From NCBI GenBank assembly GCA_030917125.1, contig JAUPVH010000035.1, positions 1-25,476 on the forward strand: DNA of 25,476 bases, read 5' to 3'. The position numbers and the translations under genes are program-made. The stretch comes from Patescibacteria group bacterium. GTDB taxonomy: Bacteria; Patescibacteriota; Saccharimonadia; CAILAD01; GCA-016700035. This document shows, piece after piece, positions 13,823 through 21,130 of the stretch (position 1 is its first letter; every line of letters starts with the position of its first letter). Under the pieces are notes generated by a model that saw only the letters and a program-made list of their open reading frames with translations, was not told the DNA's origin and did no database searches.

Positions 13823-15194
13823 AAAAACCATCATTATTTCAGTGGTCGTGTTTGGTGTGTTTTTGTTTATCACCCAGCCACTGTATAGGCTGTTTTTAAT
13901 GCCCACACAGCAATTTACCGATAAGCCTGCTTACCAGCTCTATAACGCGCTTGCCCAGTCCGATAGGTCAACACGCACTCTGTTGGTTTTTGCTAATCAT
14001 GCCGAGCAACGCGTGGGCGGTGGCTTTGTGGGGAGCGTTGGGGTATTGCAGGGCGGCAACAATACGTTGCGGCTCGAATCGGTGAGGAGTATTTATTACT
14101 ATGATCATCGACTCGAAGAGAAGCGGCCGTTCGTAGAGCCGCCGGCATACCTAAAAAATCTAACCAGTAGTTTAGTAGCGCGAGATTCTCTGGTGGCTAC
14201 AGTGAGCGATGAGAACGCTCAACTTTTTCGAGATCTTTATGCTCGCGAAACAGGTGAATATATTAATAATGTAGTAATTATTACACCAAAAGTTCTCTCG
14301 CTCCTGCTTACCTACACTGGTCCGATTGAGCTCCCGGAGTATTCCATGACGATTACCAGCGATAATATACTTTCCACACTGCAAGAGGAAGTTGAGGCTG
14401 GGCAAGACAAGATAGCCGGCAAAGACCCTAAGACCGTACTGAAGGTGTTAGCTCAAAAGCTAATGGGAAAAATCCCACAGTTCACTCTCGCGCAGACAGG
14501 ACAACTAAGTGATGATGTAGTGGGCCTCATGCAGACTCAGCAGCTGTACGCATACTTGGAGGATGAGACAGCTATGAAGAAGCTTGATGCCTATCAAGCC
14601 CCTCTAGCGAAGCCGGGTGGATTGAATACGGTACAGCTCGCGGCCGCTAATCACGCCGCCAATAAATCTTCGCAGGCCATTGCGCAGTCAGTGAAATACG
14701 TCCTGCGCATTGATGAGGCAGGTGAGGCGCGTTTGGCTGTGCGAGTAACTCGCCAGCATCAACGGGATTATACCGGCTACTATATTGATCCGAAGAGTGG
14801 TCAGGGAAACTTCATCATCGGAGATGACTTAAGCTGGATTCAGTTGTCGCTACCCGCAGGAACCACAGACGTTCTCCCCGATGGGTTTGGTGAGCAGGGC
14901 GATACTGGGGTGTTTGGAGTTGATGTAGCAACCAAACCGTTAACAACGAGCACCGTCACCGATGAGTTCGTTTTGCCTACTCGCTACGCGATGTTGGATG
15001 AGGTTGTCGTGGATCAGTCGCTTTTGGCGCAGTTTGGCTGGTTTGGCCAGAAAGTTGATTTTACAGTAGAAGTGCCGGCTGGATATGCTTTTACCAGTGG
15101 CTCTGACGGGGTGTCGGGTGTAGAAAACAATGCCAATCGGCAGTTCTTCCAAATTGATGATGAAAATTTGCGGTTTGTGTTCACAAAAAAGTAA
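13797..15194 (+). CDS. DUF4012 domain protein, membrane-anchored
   Basis: A 465-residue protein with one N-terminal membrane segment (about residues 10-33) and a large extracytoplasmic part. The DUF4012 signature is RTLLVFANHAEQRVGGGFVGSVGVLQ, the counterpart of the family's LLxxQNxaElRptGGFiGs block. DUF4012 proteins lie next to polyisoprenyl sugar transferases and GT4 enzymes in many bacteria, and they are thought to act in surface polysaccharide assembly or attachment; the biochemistry is not established. It starts inside the GT4 gene (26-nt overlap), so it belongs to the same operon. Its stop codon lies within the terminator hairpin of the convergent rplT transcript. Confidence 0.85.
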   Translation: MSQAPFLHRKTIIISVVVFGVFLFITQPLYRLFLMPTQQFTDKPAYQLYNALAQSDRSTRTLLVFANHAEQRVGGGFVGSVGVLQGGNNTLRLESVRSIYYYDHRLEEKRPFVEPPAYLKNLTSSLVARDSLVATVSDENAQLFRDLYARETGEYINNVVIITPKVLSLLLTYTGPIELPEYSMTITSDNILSTLQEEVEAGQDKIAGKDPKTVLKVLAQKLMGKIPQFTLAQTGQLSDDVVGLMQTQQLYAYLEDETAMKKLDAYQAPLAKPGGLNTVQLAAANHAANKSSQAIAQSVKYVLRIDEAGEARLAVRVTRQHQRDYTGYYIDPKSGQGNFIIGDDLSWIQLSLPAGTTDVLPDGFGEQGDTGVFGVDVATKPLTTSTVTDEFVLPTRYAMLDEVVVDQSLLAQFGWFGQKVDFTVEVPAGYAFTSGSDGVSGVENNANRQFFQIDDENLRFVFTKK

Positions 15195-15219
15195 CGACCC
15201 TGCTTGAAAGGGTCGTTAC
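15185..15219 (-). terminator. Intrinsic terminator of the infC-rpmI-rplT transcript
   Basis: The 10-bp stem GTAACGACCC (15191-15200) with its complement at 15210-15219 closes a 9-nt loop. Read on the minus strand it is followed by six T (15190 to 15185). On the plus strand no T-tract follows, so it mainly serves the ribosomal protein operon. Confidence 0.85.
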
Positions 15220-15238
15220 AGTAGGTATTCTTAGGGGA

Positions 15239-15589
15239 TTACTTGGTTTTTGCGGCAGTTTTTACAACTGCTGAGAAAGCTTGTGGTTCGCGTGCAGCAA
15301 TTTCGGCCAACATTTTACGATTAAGGGTGATGTCAGCTTTTTGCAAGTCGCTAATGAGCTGAGAGTAGGTAGTACCTTCTTGGCGCGCAGCAGCGTTAAT
15401 GCGGGCAATCCAGAGTGAGCGGAAGTCACGCTTTTTGTTGCGGCGATCTCGATAGGCGTAGCTGAGTGACTTCAGGACAGCTTCGTGGGCCTTGCGGTAG
15501 GAAGCACGTCGAGTGTGCCCCATGCCTTTAGTCATCTTGAGGATTTTTTTATGCCGACGACGAGCAGTTACGGATCGTTTGACGCGCAT
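15239..15589 (-). CDS. rplT: Ribosomal protein bL20
   Basis: Large-subunit assembly protein of 116 residues, the normal length. MRVKRSVTARRRHKKIL opens the long basic N-terminal tail, followed by KGMGHTRRASYRKAHEA and the core RDRRNKKRDFRSLWIARINAA (shown without its flanks). ILKMTKG in place of the common ILKLAKG is a minor variant. Its ATG overlaps the rpmI stop by 1 nt (TAATG). In E. coli L20 represses its own operon by binding the mRNA; no clear mimic of its rRNA site is obvious here. Confidence 0.97.
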   Translation of the reverse strand: MRVKRSVTARRRHKKILKMTKGMGHTRRASYRKAHEAVLKSLSYAYRDRRNKKRDFRSLWIARINAAARQEGTTYSQLISDLQKADITLNRKMLAEIAAREPQAFSAVVKTAAKTK

Positions 15590-15786
15590 TATTTGGCCCC
15601 CAGCATTTTCTTAATGGCTTTGACGTTTGCAGCTTCAACAGCATGCTCTTTAGAGTACATACGCTTACGCGCTCCGCTTTTAGCAATCAGCTTGTGGGTG
15701 CGATAGGCACGACGACGAAGCAGAGTACCATTGGCGGTAATCTTAAAGCGCTTTGCAGCGGTTTTGCGGGTCTTAACTTTTGGCAT
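15589..15786 (-). CDS. rpmI: Ribosomal protein bL35
   Basis: Large-subunit protein of 65 residues, the standard length. MPKVKTRKTAAKRFKIT and the C-terminal block around VKAIKKMLG are characteristic. AAGGA lies about 7 nt before the ATG, inside the end of infC; the two reading frames overlap by 14 nt. It belongs to the classical infC-rpmI-rplT operon. Confidence 0.96.
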   Translation of the reverse strand: MPKVKTRKTAAKRFKITANGTLLRRRAYRTHKLIAKSGARKRMYSKEHAVEAANVKAIKKMLGAK

Positions 15787-16297
15787 CTTTTTTCCTTGCT
15801 AATACTGTCGACATTTCTCGTCCGCTCAGAGCGATTTGTTGCTCAACGGTAGCTTCGTCCGTAAGCTGCTCTACAAAGCGTTCGAGAACACCTCGCCCGA
15901 GATCGGGGTGGGTGATCTCGCGACCACGAAAACGTAGGTTAATACGTACTTTATGGCCTTGATCGAGAAATTTGCGTGCTGCCTTGATCTTCGTTTCGAT
16001 ATCATGAGTATCGGTTTTAAGACCCAGACGAACTTGCTTGATGTCGGCTTGTTTCTGATTGCGTCGGCTTTTTTGCAGGTGTTTATCCTGCTCGTAACGA
16101 TACTTCCCCCAATCGATGACGCGAACGACGGGTGGAGTTGACTGAGGAGCTACCTCAACTAAGTCGAGGCCAGCGTTTTCGGCTTCCTGGAGAGCTTTCT
16201 CGAGGGAGACGACTCCGAGCTGTTCGGATTCCGCACCTATCAGACGCACCTCACGGGCTGTTATCTGACGATTAATGCGGATGCGCTTCTTATTAAT
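15773..16297 (-). CDS. infC: Translation initiation factor IF-3, probable ATT start
   Basis: Binds the 30S subunit, prevents premature 50S joining and proofreads the start codon. The N-domain has RINRQITAREVRLIG, VSLEKALQEAENAGLDLVEVAP and WGKYRYEQDK, and the C-domain has VRINLRFRGREITHP. The start is the key point. The first upstream ATG (16330) lies inside the -10 box of the only clear promoter, and no ATG, GTG or TTG lies between the expected mRNA start and the conserved protein. ATT 16297 follows AGGAG (16308-16312) with 10 nt spacing and leaves six residues before RINRQI, giving 175 residues. E. coli infC likewise starts at AUU and is autoregulated through it. If ATG 16330 is used the protein has 11 more residues. 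Confidence 0.9.
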   Translation of the reverse strand: MNKKRIRINRQITAREVRLIGAESEQLGVVSLEKALQEAENAGLDLVEVAPQSTPPVVRVIDWGKYRYEQDKHLQKSRRNQKQADIKQVRLGLKTDTHDIETKIKAARKFLDQGHKVRINLRFRGREITHPDLGRGVLERFVEQLTDEATVEQQIALSGREMSTVLARKKDAKS

Positions 16298-16307
16298 GCC
16301 TTCAGTA

Positions 16308-16312
16308 CTCCT
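16308..16312 (-). promoter_or_regulatory. infC: Ribosome binding site of infC that supports the ATT start
   Basis: AGGAG on the minus strand lies 10 nt before ATT 16297 and within the inferred 5' leader of about 25 nt. It is the only Shine-Dalgarno match between the promoter and the conserved coding region. Confidence 0.6.
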
Positions 16313-16328
16313 GTTCGTTTGTAGGACC

Positions 16329-16337
16329 ATAATACCA
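16329..16337 (-). promoter_or_regulatory. Extended -10 promoter of infC
   Basis: TGGTATTAT on the minus strand. Its last two bases and the following G spell the ATG at 16330, so that codon cannot be in a transcript from this promoter. The transcription start is expected near 16322. Confidence 0.6.
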
Positions 16338-16353
16338 CTGAAACTTGATAAAA

Positions 16354-17193
16354 TCAATATTTTAGGATGTCGTTTTTCTCGGTTATCATCTTGATTGAGA
16401 ATTTTGACGGTTCAATACGGAATTTTTCCGGTAATGATGTCGTAAAAGCTGAGCTTGAAAAGCTATAGGGAGCATGTACATCAATTTGGGTAGCTTGAAT
16501 ATGGAAAACATCTTCATAAGCACTTTGAACAGTTTTTGTTTTCAGATTTTTCTCCAAGAGATTATTATTGCTCTCCTGTAGTCTGCTAGAGGTTCCAGAG
16601 CGGCTTTTCTCGGCTAAAACGGTGATTACATGCTGTTCCTGGCTCGTTATATCCTCATGAATTGAGACTGTTAGTAGGTCTGTCGGTGCGCTAATACGCA
16701 ACTCGCTATTTTGCGGGGTACTTACGATAAATCGGCTGGGGGCATCACCACGAGCCGCATTCTCCAGTCTGAGTGTATGAGTAAACCAAATGGTGTCAGC
16801 GCAAACAAAGGCTTTTTTTTCGGAAATCTTGCGTGCCGCAATAGCTTGAATCGATCGCTTGAGTCCACGTTCCATGTAGGGAGCAATGCGCCAAGTTAGG
16901 GCTAATTTTTCCGGCGGAGAGATATGTGCAAAGATAGGGGTAGATTGAGCATGGGTACGTGATAGCCGGCATGATTCTGAGATGATGGTATCGAGCCAAA
17001 TATAACTTCCAAGCGCAATGATGGTATCGGGATGCTTGGTGATGACTTTTTCAAGTGTAGGTATAAGATCCTGTTGGTGGGATATCTGATGAATATCTAT
17101 GTCTAGGCGAGCTTCAAGACTCAGTTTTTGTAGAAGTTGTACGAGTCGTTGTGAGTCAAAGGGGAGATCTGGTTCGATGATCAAACTATTCAT
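16354..17193 (-). CDS. Uncharacterised protein downstream of bactofilin
   Basis: A 279-residue soluble protein that I do not recognise firmly. The N-terminal 140 residues alternate strands and helices (LIIEPDL, then DTIIALGSYIWLDTIISES, PIFAHISPPEKLAL and IQAIAARKISEK). The order and spacing faintly recall the diacylglycerol/sphingosine kinase catalytic domain, but its GGDGT motif would be GSYIW here, so kinase activity is unlikely even if the fold is related. The C-terminal 140 residues are Ser/Thr-rich and low in recognisable motifs. The ATG at 17193 overlaps the bactofilin stop by 8 nt, so it is the third gene of that operon. A role linked to the envelope or the bactofilin scaffold is suggested by position only. 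Confidence 0.6.
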   Translation of the reverse strand: MNSLIIEPDLPFDSQRLVQLLQKLSLEARLDIDIHQISHQQDLIPTLEKVITKHPDTIIALGSYIWLDTIISESCRLSRTHAQSTPIFAHISPPEKLALTWRIAPYMERGLKRSIQAIAARKISEKKAFVCADTIWFTHTLRLENAARGDAPSRFIVSTPQNSELRISAPTDLLTVSIHEDITSQEQHVITVLAEKSRSGTSSRLQESNNNLLEKNLKTKTVQSAYEDVFHIQATQIDVHAPYSFSSSAFTTSLPEKFRIEPSKFSIKMITEKNDILKY

Positions 17194-17560
17194 GCGGGGC
17201 CTCTATTTTCTGCGAAGGCTGCTTAATCCGTGCATCAATCTGGGCTCCGGCATCAATACTAATTCTAGGGGTGCGTAAGACTCCACGAACTTTTGCTGAT
17301 TTTTTTACAACAATAGAATCTTTCCCGTAAACTTCTCCATCTACAACACCAAGAAGGGTGACGTTGCGTGCTTCGATATTGCCGTGGAATTTTCCATTCT
17401 CGCTAATCTCGCAAAAGCCGTTGGTAAAAATATCTCCAGTGTAGGTGCCGTCGATCACAATATCTTCATGTTCTCGAATCTGTCCTTCGACATTGGCGAG
17501 CGCAGAGAAAAAAAATCCTGCAGTTTGTCGATAATCAAAAGGAGATCTTTTAGCTGGCAT
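17186..17560 (-). CDS. Bactofilin (polymer-forming cytoskeletal protein)
   Basis: A 124-residue protein forming a short right-handed beta-helix that polymerises into filaments on the inner membrane. The DUF583 core runs from ANVEGQIREHEDIVIDGTY through NVTLLGVVDGEVYGKDSIVV to RISIDAGAQIDARI, with the regular turn spacing of the family. The N-terminal 20 residues and the C-terminal dozen are the usual short disordered tails. The start is ATG 17560, which overlaps the DUF4446 stop by 11 nt; the reading to 17782 runs through another gene and is rejected. In other bacteria bactofilins organise peptidoglycan enzymes and cell shape. Confidence 0.9.
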   Translation of the reverse strand: MPAKRSPFDYRQTAGFFFSALANVEGQIREHEDIVIDGTYTGDIFTNGFCEISENGKFHGNIEARNVTLLGVVDGEVYGKDSIVVKKSAKVRGVLRTPRISIDAGAQIDARIKQPSQKIEAPHE

Positions 17561-18029
17561 GGGGTTCGCGAGGATTTTGCTTACTGGCCTTAGCAAGCGC
17601 GGCGGCTTCTTCTTCAGATAGATTATGGGAGCTATGGCCTTGCTGAACCTGTTTAGCGTACACACGGGTGCCGGTACGGGCATGAATACTTGATAGAACG
17701 TAGCCATTGCCACGGGCATCAATAATTGCGAGACAGAAGCTTTGATCGCCACCTGTGTCATTGAATGGGTTAAAGCGAACAAAGCCTAAGCGGGTGCCAG
17801 CTTTTTCTGCCAGTACGGTTGTTTCTTTGAGCGAGTGCTGCAGATGTTCGATGTCTTTTGTTTGTTGCTGAATTTGCCCGGCGTACTGATTTAGGGCCCT
17901 CATAACTGGTTGAGGCTGGGTGTTATTGAAGAAAATCCCAAATTCTTTCTCTATTTTTCGTAATTTGAAGATGAGCCAGCCACAGACGCTAGCGAGAGCC
18001 ACCACGCAAATGATAAAAATGATATCCAA
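17550..18029 (-). CDS. DUF4446 family membrane protein
   Basis: A 159-residue protein with one N-terminal membrane segment (residues 2-21), then a helical region of about 50 residues that may form a coiled coil (AGQIQQQTKDIEHLQHSL). The DUF4446 domain has GFVRFNPFNDTGGDQSFCLA, GNGYVLSSIHARTGTRVYAK and LSEEEAAALAKA. The function of the family is unknown. The start codon is TTG at 18029, with AAGGGGA upstream and a strong promoter. It heads the operon with bactofilin, so it may tether or regulate that scaffold at the membrane. Confidence 0.85.
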   Translation of the reverse strand: MDIIFIICVVALASVCGWLIFKLRKIEKEFGIFFNNTQPQPVMRALNQYAGQIQQQTKDIEHLQHSLKETTVLAEKAGTRLGFVRFNPFNDTGGDQSFCLAIIDARGNGYVLSSIHARTGTRVYAKQVQQGHSSHNLSEEEAAALAKASKQNPREPHAS

Positions 18030-18055
18030 TATTTCCCCTTACAAGCTTTGTTATC

Positions 18056-18085
18056 ATTATAGTCCTTCAGATAAAAGCTTGGCAA
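18056..18085 (-). promoter_or_regulatory. Sigma70 promoter of the DUF4446-bactofilin operon
   Basis: On the minus strand TTGCCA (18080-18085) and a perfect TATAAT (18056-18061) are 18 nt apart. The leader of about 20 nt carries the AAGGGGA ribosome binding site. On the opposite strand an overlapping TGTTATCAT (18049-18057) could drive the gene at 18136. Confidence 0.8.
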
Positions 18086-18105
18086 GATAAGGAGGAGACC
18101 GTAGA

Positions 18106-18123
18106 ATGAAGGAATCAGACTGA
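18106..18123 (+). CDS. Five-codon leader ORF
   Basis: ATG-AAG-GAA-TCA-GAC-TGA (M-K-E-S-D) follows AAGGAGGAG (18089-18097) with 8 nt spacing, the strongest Shine-Dalgarno in the window. The stop lies 12 nt before the GTG start of the next gene, whose own GGAGG is adjacent. It may be a coupling or attenuator peptide, or chance. Confidence 0.3.
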   Translation: MKESD

Positions 18124-18135
18124 ACGGAGGCTTTT

Positions 18136-18468
18136 GTGGCTCGAAAAAAACAGCATTTACGCTATCAGGCAAAAAAAGGACGGTTGCAAACGACCACCTC
18201 ATCGGATGACGCGTCTCAATCCGAGCAGGATATAGCACCCCAAAAGCAGGGTCTATCAGCTCATGAAGTAAAGAAAAAGTCTCCGCAGAAGACCAAAGCG
18301 GAATTTACGAAACTACCTGAAAGTGAGACTCAGTTTGTTCGTAAAGAGATTGTGTATATTAGTTTTATAGCTTTATTTTTACTTATTTTGTACGCGGTAA
18401 TTTTCTTGATCTTCCGCTTTACTGGTGTTGACGAGTGGCTCAGCGAGTTAGTGCGTCTGAAAAACTAG
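18136..18468 (+). CDS. Small basic membrane protein of unknown function
   Basis: A 110-residue protein. Residues 1-65 are polar and lysine-rich without recognisable motifs and probably disordered. Residues 70-95 form one strong membrane segment (IVYISFIALFLLILYAVIF core), followed by a short tail. The basic N-terminus suggests a cytoplasmic N-terminal part. The start is GTG 18136 with GGAGG 5 nt upstream. It is divergent from the DUF4446-bactofilin operon, and its last 29 nt overlap the end of comM on the opposite strand. I do not recognise a family. Confidence 0.65.
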   Translation: MARKKQHLRYQAKKGRLQTTTSSDDASQSEQDIAPQKQGLSAHEVKKKSPQKTKAEFTKLPESETQFVRKEIVYISFIALFLLILYAVIFLIFRFTGVDEWLSELVRLKN

Positions 18469-19996
18469 ATGTATCTCGGATTCGGTCTTGAGATAAGCCA
18501 TTTCTGAACTGTAATGCTTCCGATAGGTGAGCCACCTCGATGCTTGGGGATGTATCCAGATCGGCGATGGTGCGGGCGATTTTAAGAGCTCGTGCAGCTC
18601 CACGTTGAGAGAGATGGTGATTATGCAGGGCTGTATCGAGTAGTGCGTGAGCTTTATCGCTTGCTGAGCAGTACTTTGAGAGCTCTTGAGCGGGGATGTC
18701 ACTATTCGTAATGTATGTCGTGCCATTGAAGCGTTGCGCTTGAGTTGCGCGAGCTGAAAGTACTCGCTCTCGAATTGTTTTCGACTGTACTGGTTCGGAA
18801 ACATGTTCTAATGGATTAGTAATTGAAGGTTCATTAATGAAGCAGTGCATATCAAAACGATCAAGTAATGGGCCAGATATCCTGTTCTGATAGCGACTCA
18901 TTGAGGAAGGCGAGCAATCACAACTTTGATGGATAGATCCATGATAGCCGCATGGGCAAGGATTCATGGCGGCTAGCAGTATGAATTTTGCGGGGTAGGT
19001 GAGAGCGGCTTGAGCGCGTGTGATGTGCACAACGCCATCTTCGATTGGCTGCCTGAGTGCCTCAAGTACGGAACGGCGGAATTCGGGTAATTCATCAAGA
19101 AAAAGTACGCCCCTATGTGCTAACGTGACTTCTCCGGGCTTCGGTATTTGACCTCCGCCAACTAGTGCAACATCGCTGGCCGTGTGATGAGGTGAGCGAA
19201 TGGGTCGATCTTGGATGTGGTCAGCATCGGGATTGTGAATGCCGTGTAGGTATGCAACCTCGGCATATTCTTGAGTCTCCATATGAGGAAGGATTGATGG
19301 AAAAGCGTGAGCAAGTAGAGTTTTTCCACTTCCTGGTGGGCCTATAAGTAGCGCATTATGATTGCCAGCAGCAGCAATTTCTAAAGCACGCTTGGGAACT
19401 TCAAGGCCTTTGATCACTGAAAAATCAACTAATGATGTTTTTTTATCAACAATATATGGTGGTTCTGGGTGGCAGGGTTGTGGCGCCTCATTAATCAACC
19501 AGCGGTAGAGTTCGTGCAGATTTTGCACTCGAATTACTTCGACTTCGCGTGTAATCGTATCTGGAATGGCTGGTGTGTCGCGTGCAATAATGAGTGTCTT
19601 ACAGTCGATTTTTTGTGCTGAAATAATGCTGGCAATCGAATCTCGAGCTGGTCGTAAGCTGCCGTCTAGTGAAAGTTCAGCAGCAAACAGTGTACTGTCG
19701 GGTTGAGGTTGAATTTGCTTGGAGGCAATTAAAATTCCGATAGCCATCGCAAGTTCAAAACCTGTACCATGCTTGGCAGTATCGGCGGGAGCAAGATTGA
19801 GCACGATTTTGCGCATTGGAAATTCAAGCCCGCTATTACGAATAGCGCTGCGCAGTCGCTCGCGAGATTCCTCAACACTTTTTGTCGGGAGGCCCACTAG
19901 AGAGATGCCTGGAAGCCCGGCAAAAATATCGGTTTCGATTGTGATACGGTGGGGTTTTGCTCCGTAGTGAGTGATAGTGTGCGTGCGTGCCAGCAT
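18440..19996 (-). CDS. comM: ComM/YifB family AAA+ ATPase (Mg-chelatase-like)
   Basis: A hexameric helicase that promotes branch migration during integration of incoming DNA in natural transformation. The 518-residue protein has the N-terminal ChlI-type domain (GLPGISLVGLPTKSVEES, MRKIVLNLAPAD), Walker A GPPGSGKT at 219-226, Walker B GVLFLDELPEF at 296-306, and a cysteine cluster C347, C349, C359, C361 (CPCG and CDC) typical of the family. RSPHHTASDVALVGGG is also diagnostic. The C-terminal domain ends in helices. Competence functions fit the reduced biosynthesis and DNA uptake proposed for CPR bacteria. It has its own promoter, and its 3' end overlaps a convergent gene. Confidence 0.95.
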   Translation of the reverse strand: MLARTHTITHYGAKPHRITIETDIFAGLPGISLVGLPTKSVEESRERLRSAIRNSGLEFPMRKIVLNLAPADTAKHGTGFELAMAIGILIASKQIQPQPDSTLFAAELSLDGSLRPARDSIASIISAQKIDCKTLIIARDTPAIPDTITREVEVIRVQNLHELYRWLINEAPQPCHPEPPYIVDKKTSLVDFSVIKGLEVPKRALEIAAAGNHNALLIGPPGSGKTLLAHAFPSILPHMETQEYAEVAYLHGIHNPDADHIQDRPIRSPHHTASDVALVGGGQIPKPGEVTLAHRGVLFLDELPEFRRSVLEALRQPIEDGVVHITRAQAALTYPAKFILLAAMNPCPCGYHGSIHQSCDCSPSSMSRYQNRISGPLLDRFDMHCFINEPSITNPLEHVSEPVQSKTIRERVLSARATQAQRFNGTTYITNSDIPAQELSKYCSASDKAHALLDTALHNHHLSQRGAARALKIARTIADLDTSPSIEVAHLSEALQFRNGLSQDRIRDTSSFSDALTR

Positions 19997-20022
19997 GGCT
20001 ATGCCCTCGATTAATTACGAAC

Positions 20023-20051
20023 ACTATACCGAACAAAAATTTTGAAGACAA
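20023..20051 (-). promoter_or_regulatory. Sigma70 promoter of comM
   Basis: On the minus strand TTGTCT (20046-20051) and TATAGT (20023-20028) are 17 nt apart. A leader of about 20 nt contains GAGGG before ATG 19996, so comM is a conventionally led gene. Confidence 0.7.
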
Positions 20052-20067
20052 GCGTGAGAGTTGTGGA

Positions 20068-21123
20068 CTACGAGCGGTACCACTCAGCAGCGGCTTCTGG
20101 CGGGATGGTATTGATAATAACGCCGGTTGAAACCTCAAGTCCGCCCCAAGGAGAGACGACGTTTCTGCCTTTAAACTTAAAGACGAGACGCTGGTGTGTT
20201 ACTAAGCCTTCTTCAACTGAGAGATTGAAGTTAATGCTATTGTCATTAAGTTTTGCGGCAATTTGCTTCATGAGTGGAGCCAGGGATGCAATTTCATGCC
20301 CCTCTAAATCGCTCATGTGCACTTTATTGAGTTTCGGAAGAATCCAAGCCTCCATTTGCCATTGTGGGGCATAGGGAGCAAACGAAAGCCAGTCATCGTT
20401 TTCAGCAATGATGCGGAGATTTTCTCGTTTTTCGAAGTGAATGATGTCATCATACGGGTCGCGCGCGTTTTCGAGCACAAATTGTTGGACTGCTCGAGCT
20501 TCATCGCGGAGTCGTGGAGGTTCGAAGGGCAGGGCAAAAATTTGCGAGTGCGCGTGGGCTAGGGATGCCCCGGCTTCGTAGCCATCGTTGCGGAATATAC
20601 TGACGTAGCGTATATGAGGCATATCGTGGAGCGCTTGAGATCGGGCTTGGTAGGTATAGAGTATCTTTTCTATCTGGCCAACGGGCAGTTCGCCAAAAGC
20701 CGTATTGCGTAAGGGGGTGTCGATGACGATTTCTTGGGCGCCGTAGGCATCTGGGTTATCAATGGTGAGGGCTGGGAATTTATTTGCTACTACTTTTACG
20801 GCCCAGCCATCCCCCTTATCGTTTGGTAGGGTGTAGATTTCTTCTTGTAAATCCAGTCGTGGTGAACTTGAAGTCTCTACGAGTGGATGATCGCTGGCGG
20901 CTGCATCGTAGGGTCGGCCCGCACGCTTTGGGGCAATCAGCACGTAGTAGTCGTGAATATAATCACGACGCACCTCGGTTTTCATCCCTTCGGTTTTGAG
21001 GTTGAGGTGATTATGGGGGGTATCGCTATCTTTCGGCTGCGCAGAAGACAAAGGGGCTCCAGTATTCTGTCGCCCCCCTATATTTTCTGCATCGTGAAAT
21101 GGCTGTGCTGTAAATCCATTCAT
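20068..21123 (-). CDS. Galactose-1-phosphate uridylyltransferase-like enzyme
   Basis: HIT-superfamily transferase that swaps UMP between UDP-sugar and hexose-1-phosphate. Conserved features are RRDYIHDYYVLIAPKRAGRP, VVANKFPAL, the HxHxQ active site in AHAHSQIFALPFEPP, and WLSFAPYAPQWQMEAWILPK. The family core starts at M47 (20985), which would give about 305 residues. The 46 residues before it are polar and atypical. ATG 21123 is kept because a -10 box (TATCAT, 21131-21136) lies 7 nt upstream, the leaderless pattern seen elsewhere, while GAAGGG lies too close to ATG 20985. It probably supplies UDP-galactose or UDP-glucose to the adjacent glycosyltransferases. ADP-sugar phosphorylase activity cannot be excluded. 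Confidence 0.85.
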   Translation of the reverse strand: MNGFTAQPFHDAENIGGRQNTGAPLSSAQPKDSDTPHNHLNLKTEGMKTEVRRDYIHDYYVLIAPKRAGRPYDAAASDHPLVETSSSPRLDLQEEIYTLPNDKGDGWAVKVVANKFPALTIDNPDAYGAQEIVIDTPLRNTAFGELPVGQIEKILYTYQARSQALHDMPHIRYVSIFRNDGYEAGASLAHAHSQIFALPFEPPRLRDEARAVQQFVLENARDPYDDIIHFEKRENLRIIAENDDWLSFAPYAPQWQMEAWILPKLNKVHMSDLEGHEIASLAPLMKQIAAKLNDNSINFNLSVEEGLVTHQRLVFKFKGRNVVSPWGGLEVSTGVIINTIPPEAAAEWYRS

Positions 21124-21130
21124 TACACTT

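Noticed and set aside
17561..17782. N-terminal extension of bactofilin to 17782
   Set aside because: It would run through the DUF4446 gene in another frame and adds residues unlike any bactofilin; ATG 17560 overlaps the upstream stop as expected.
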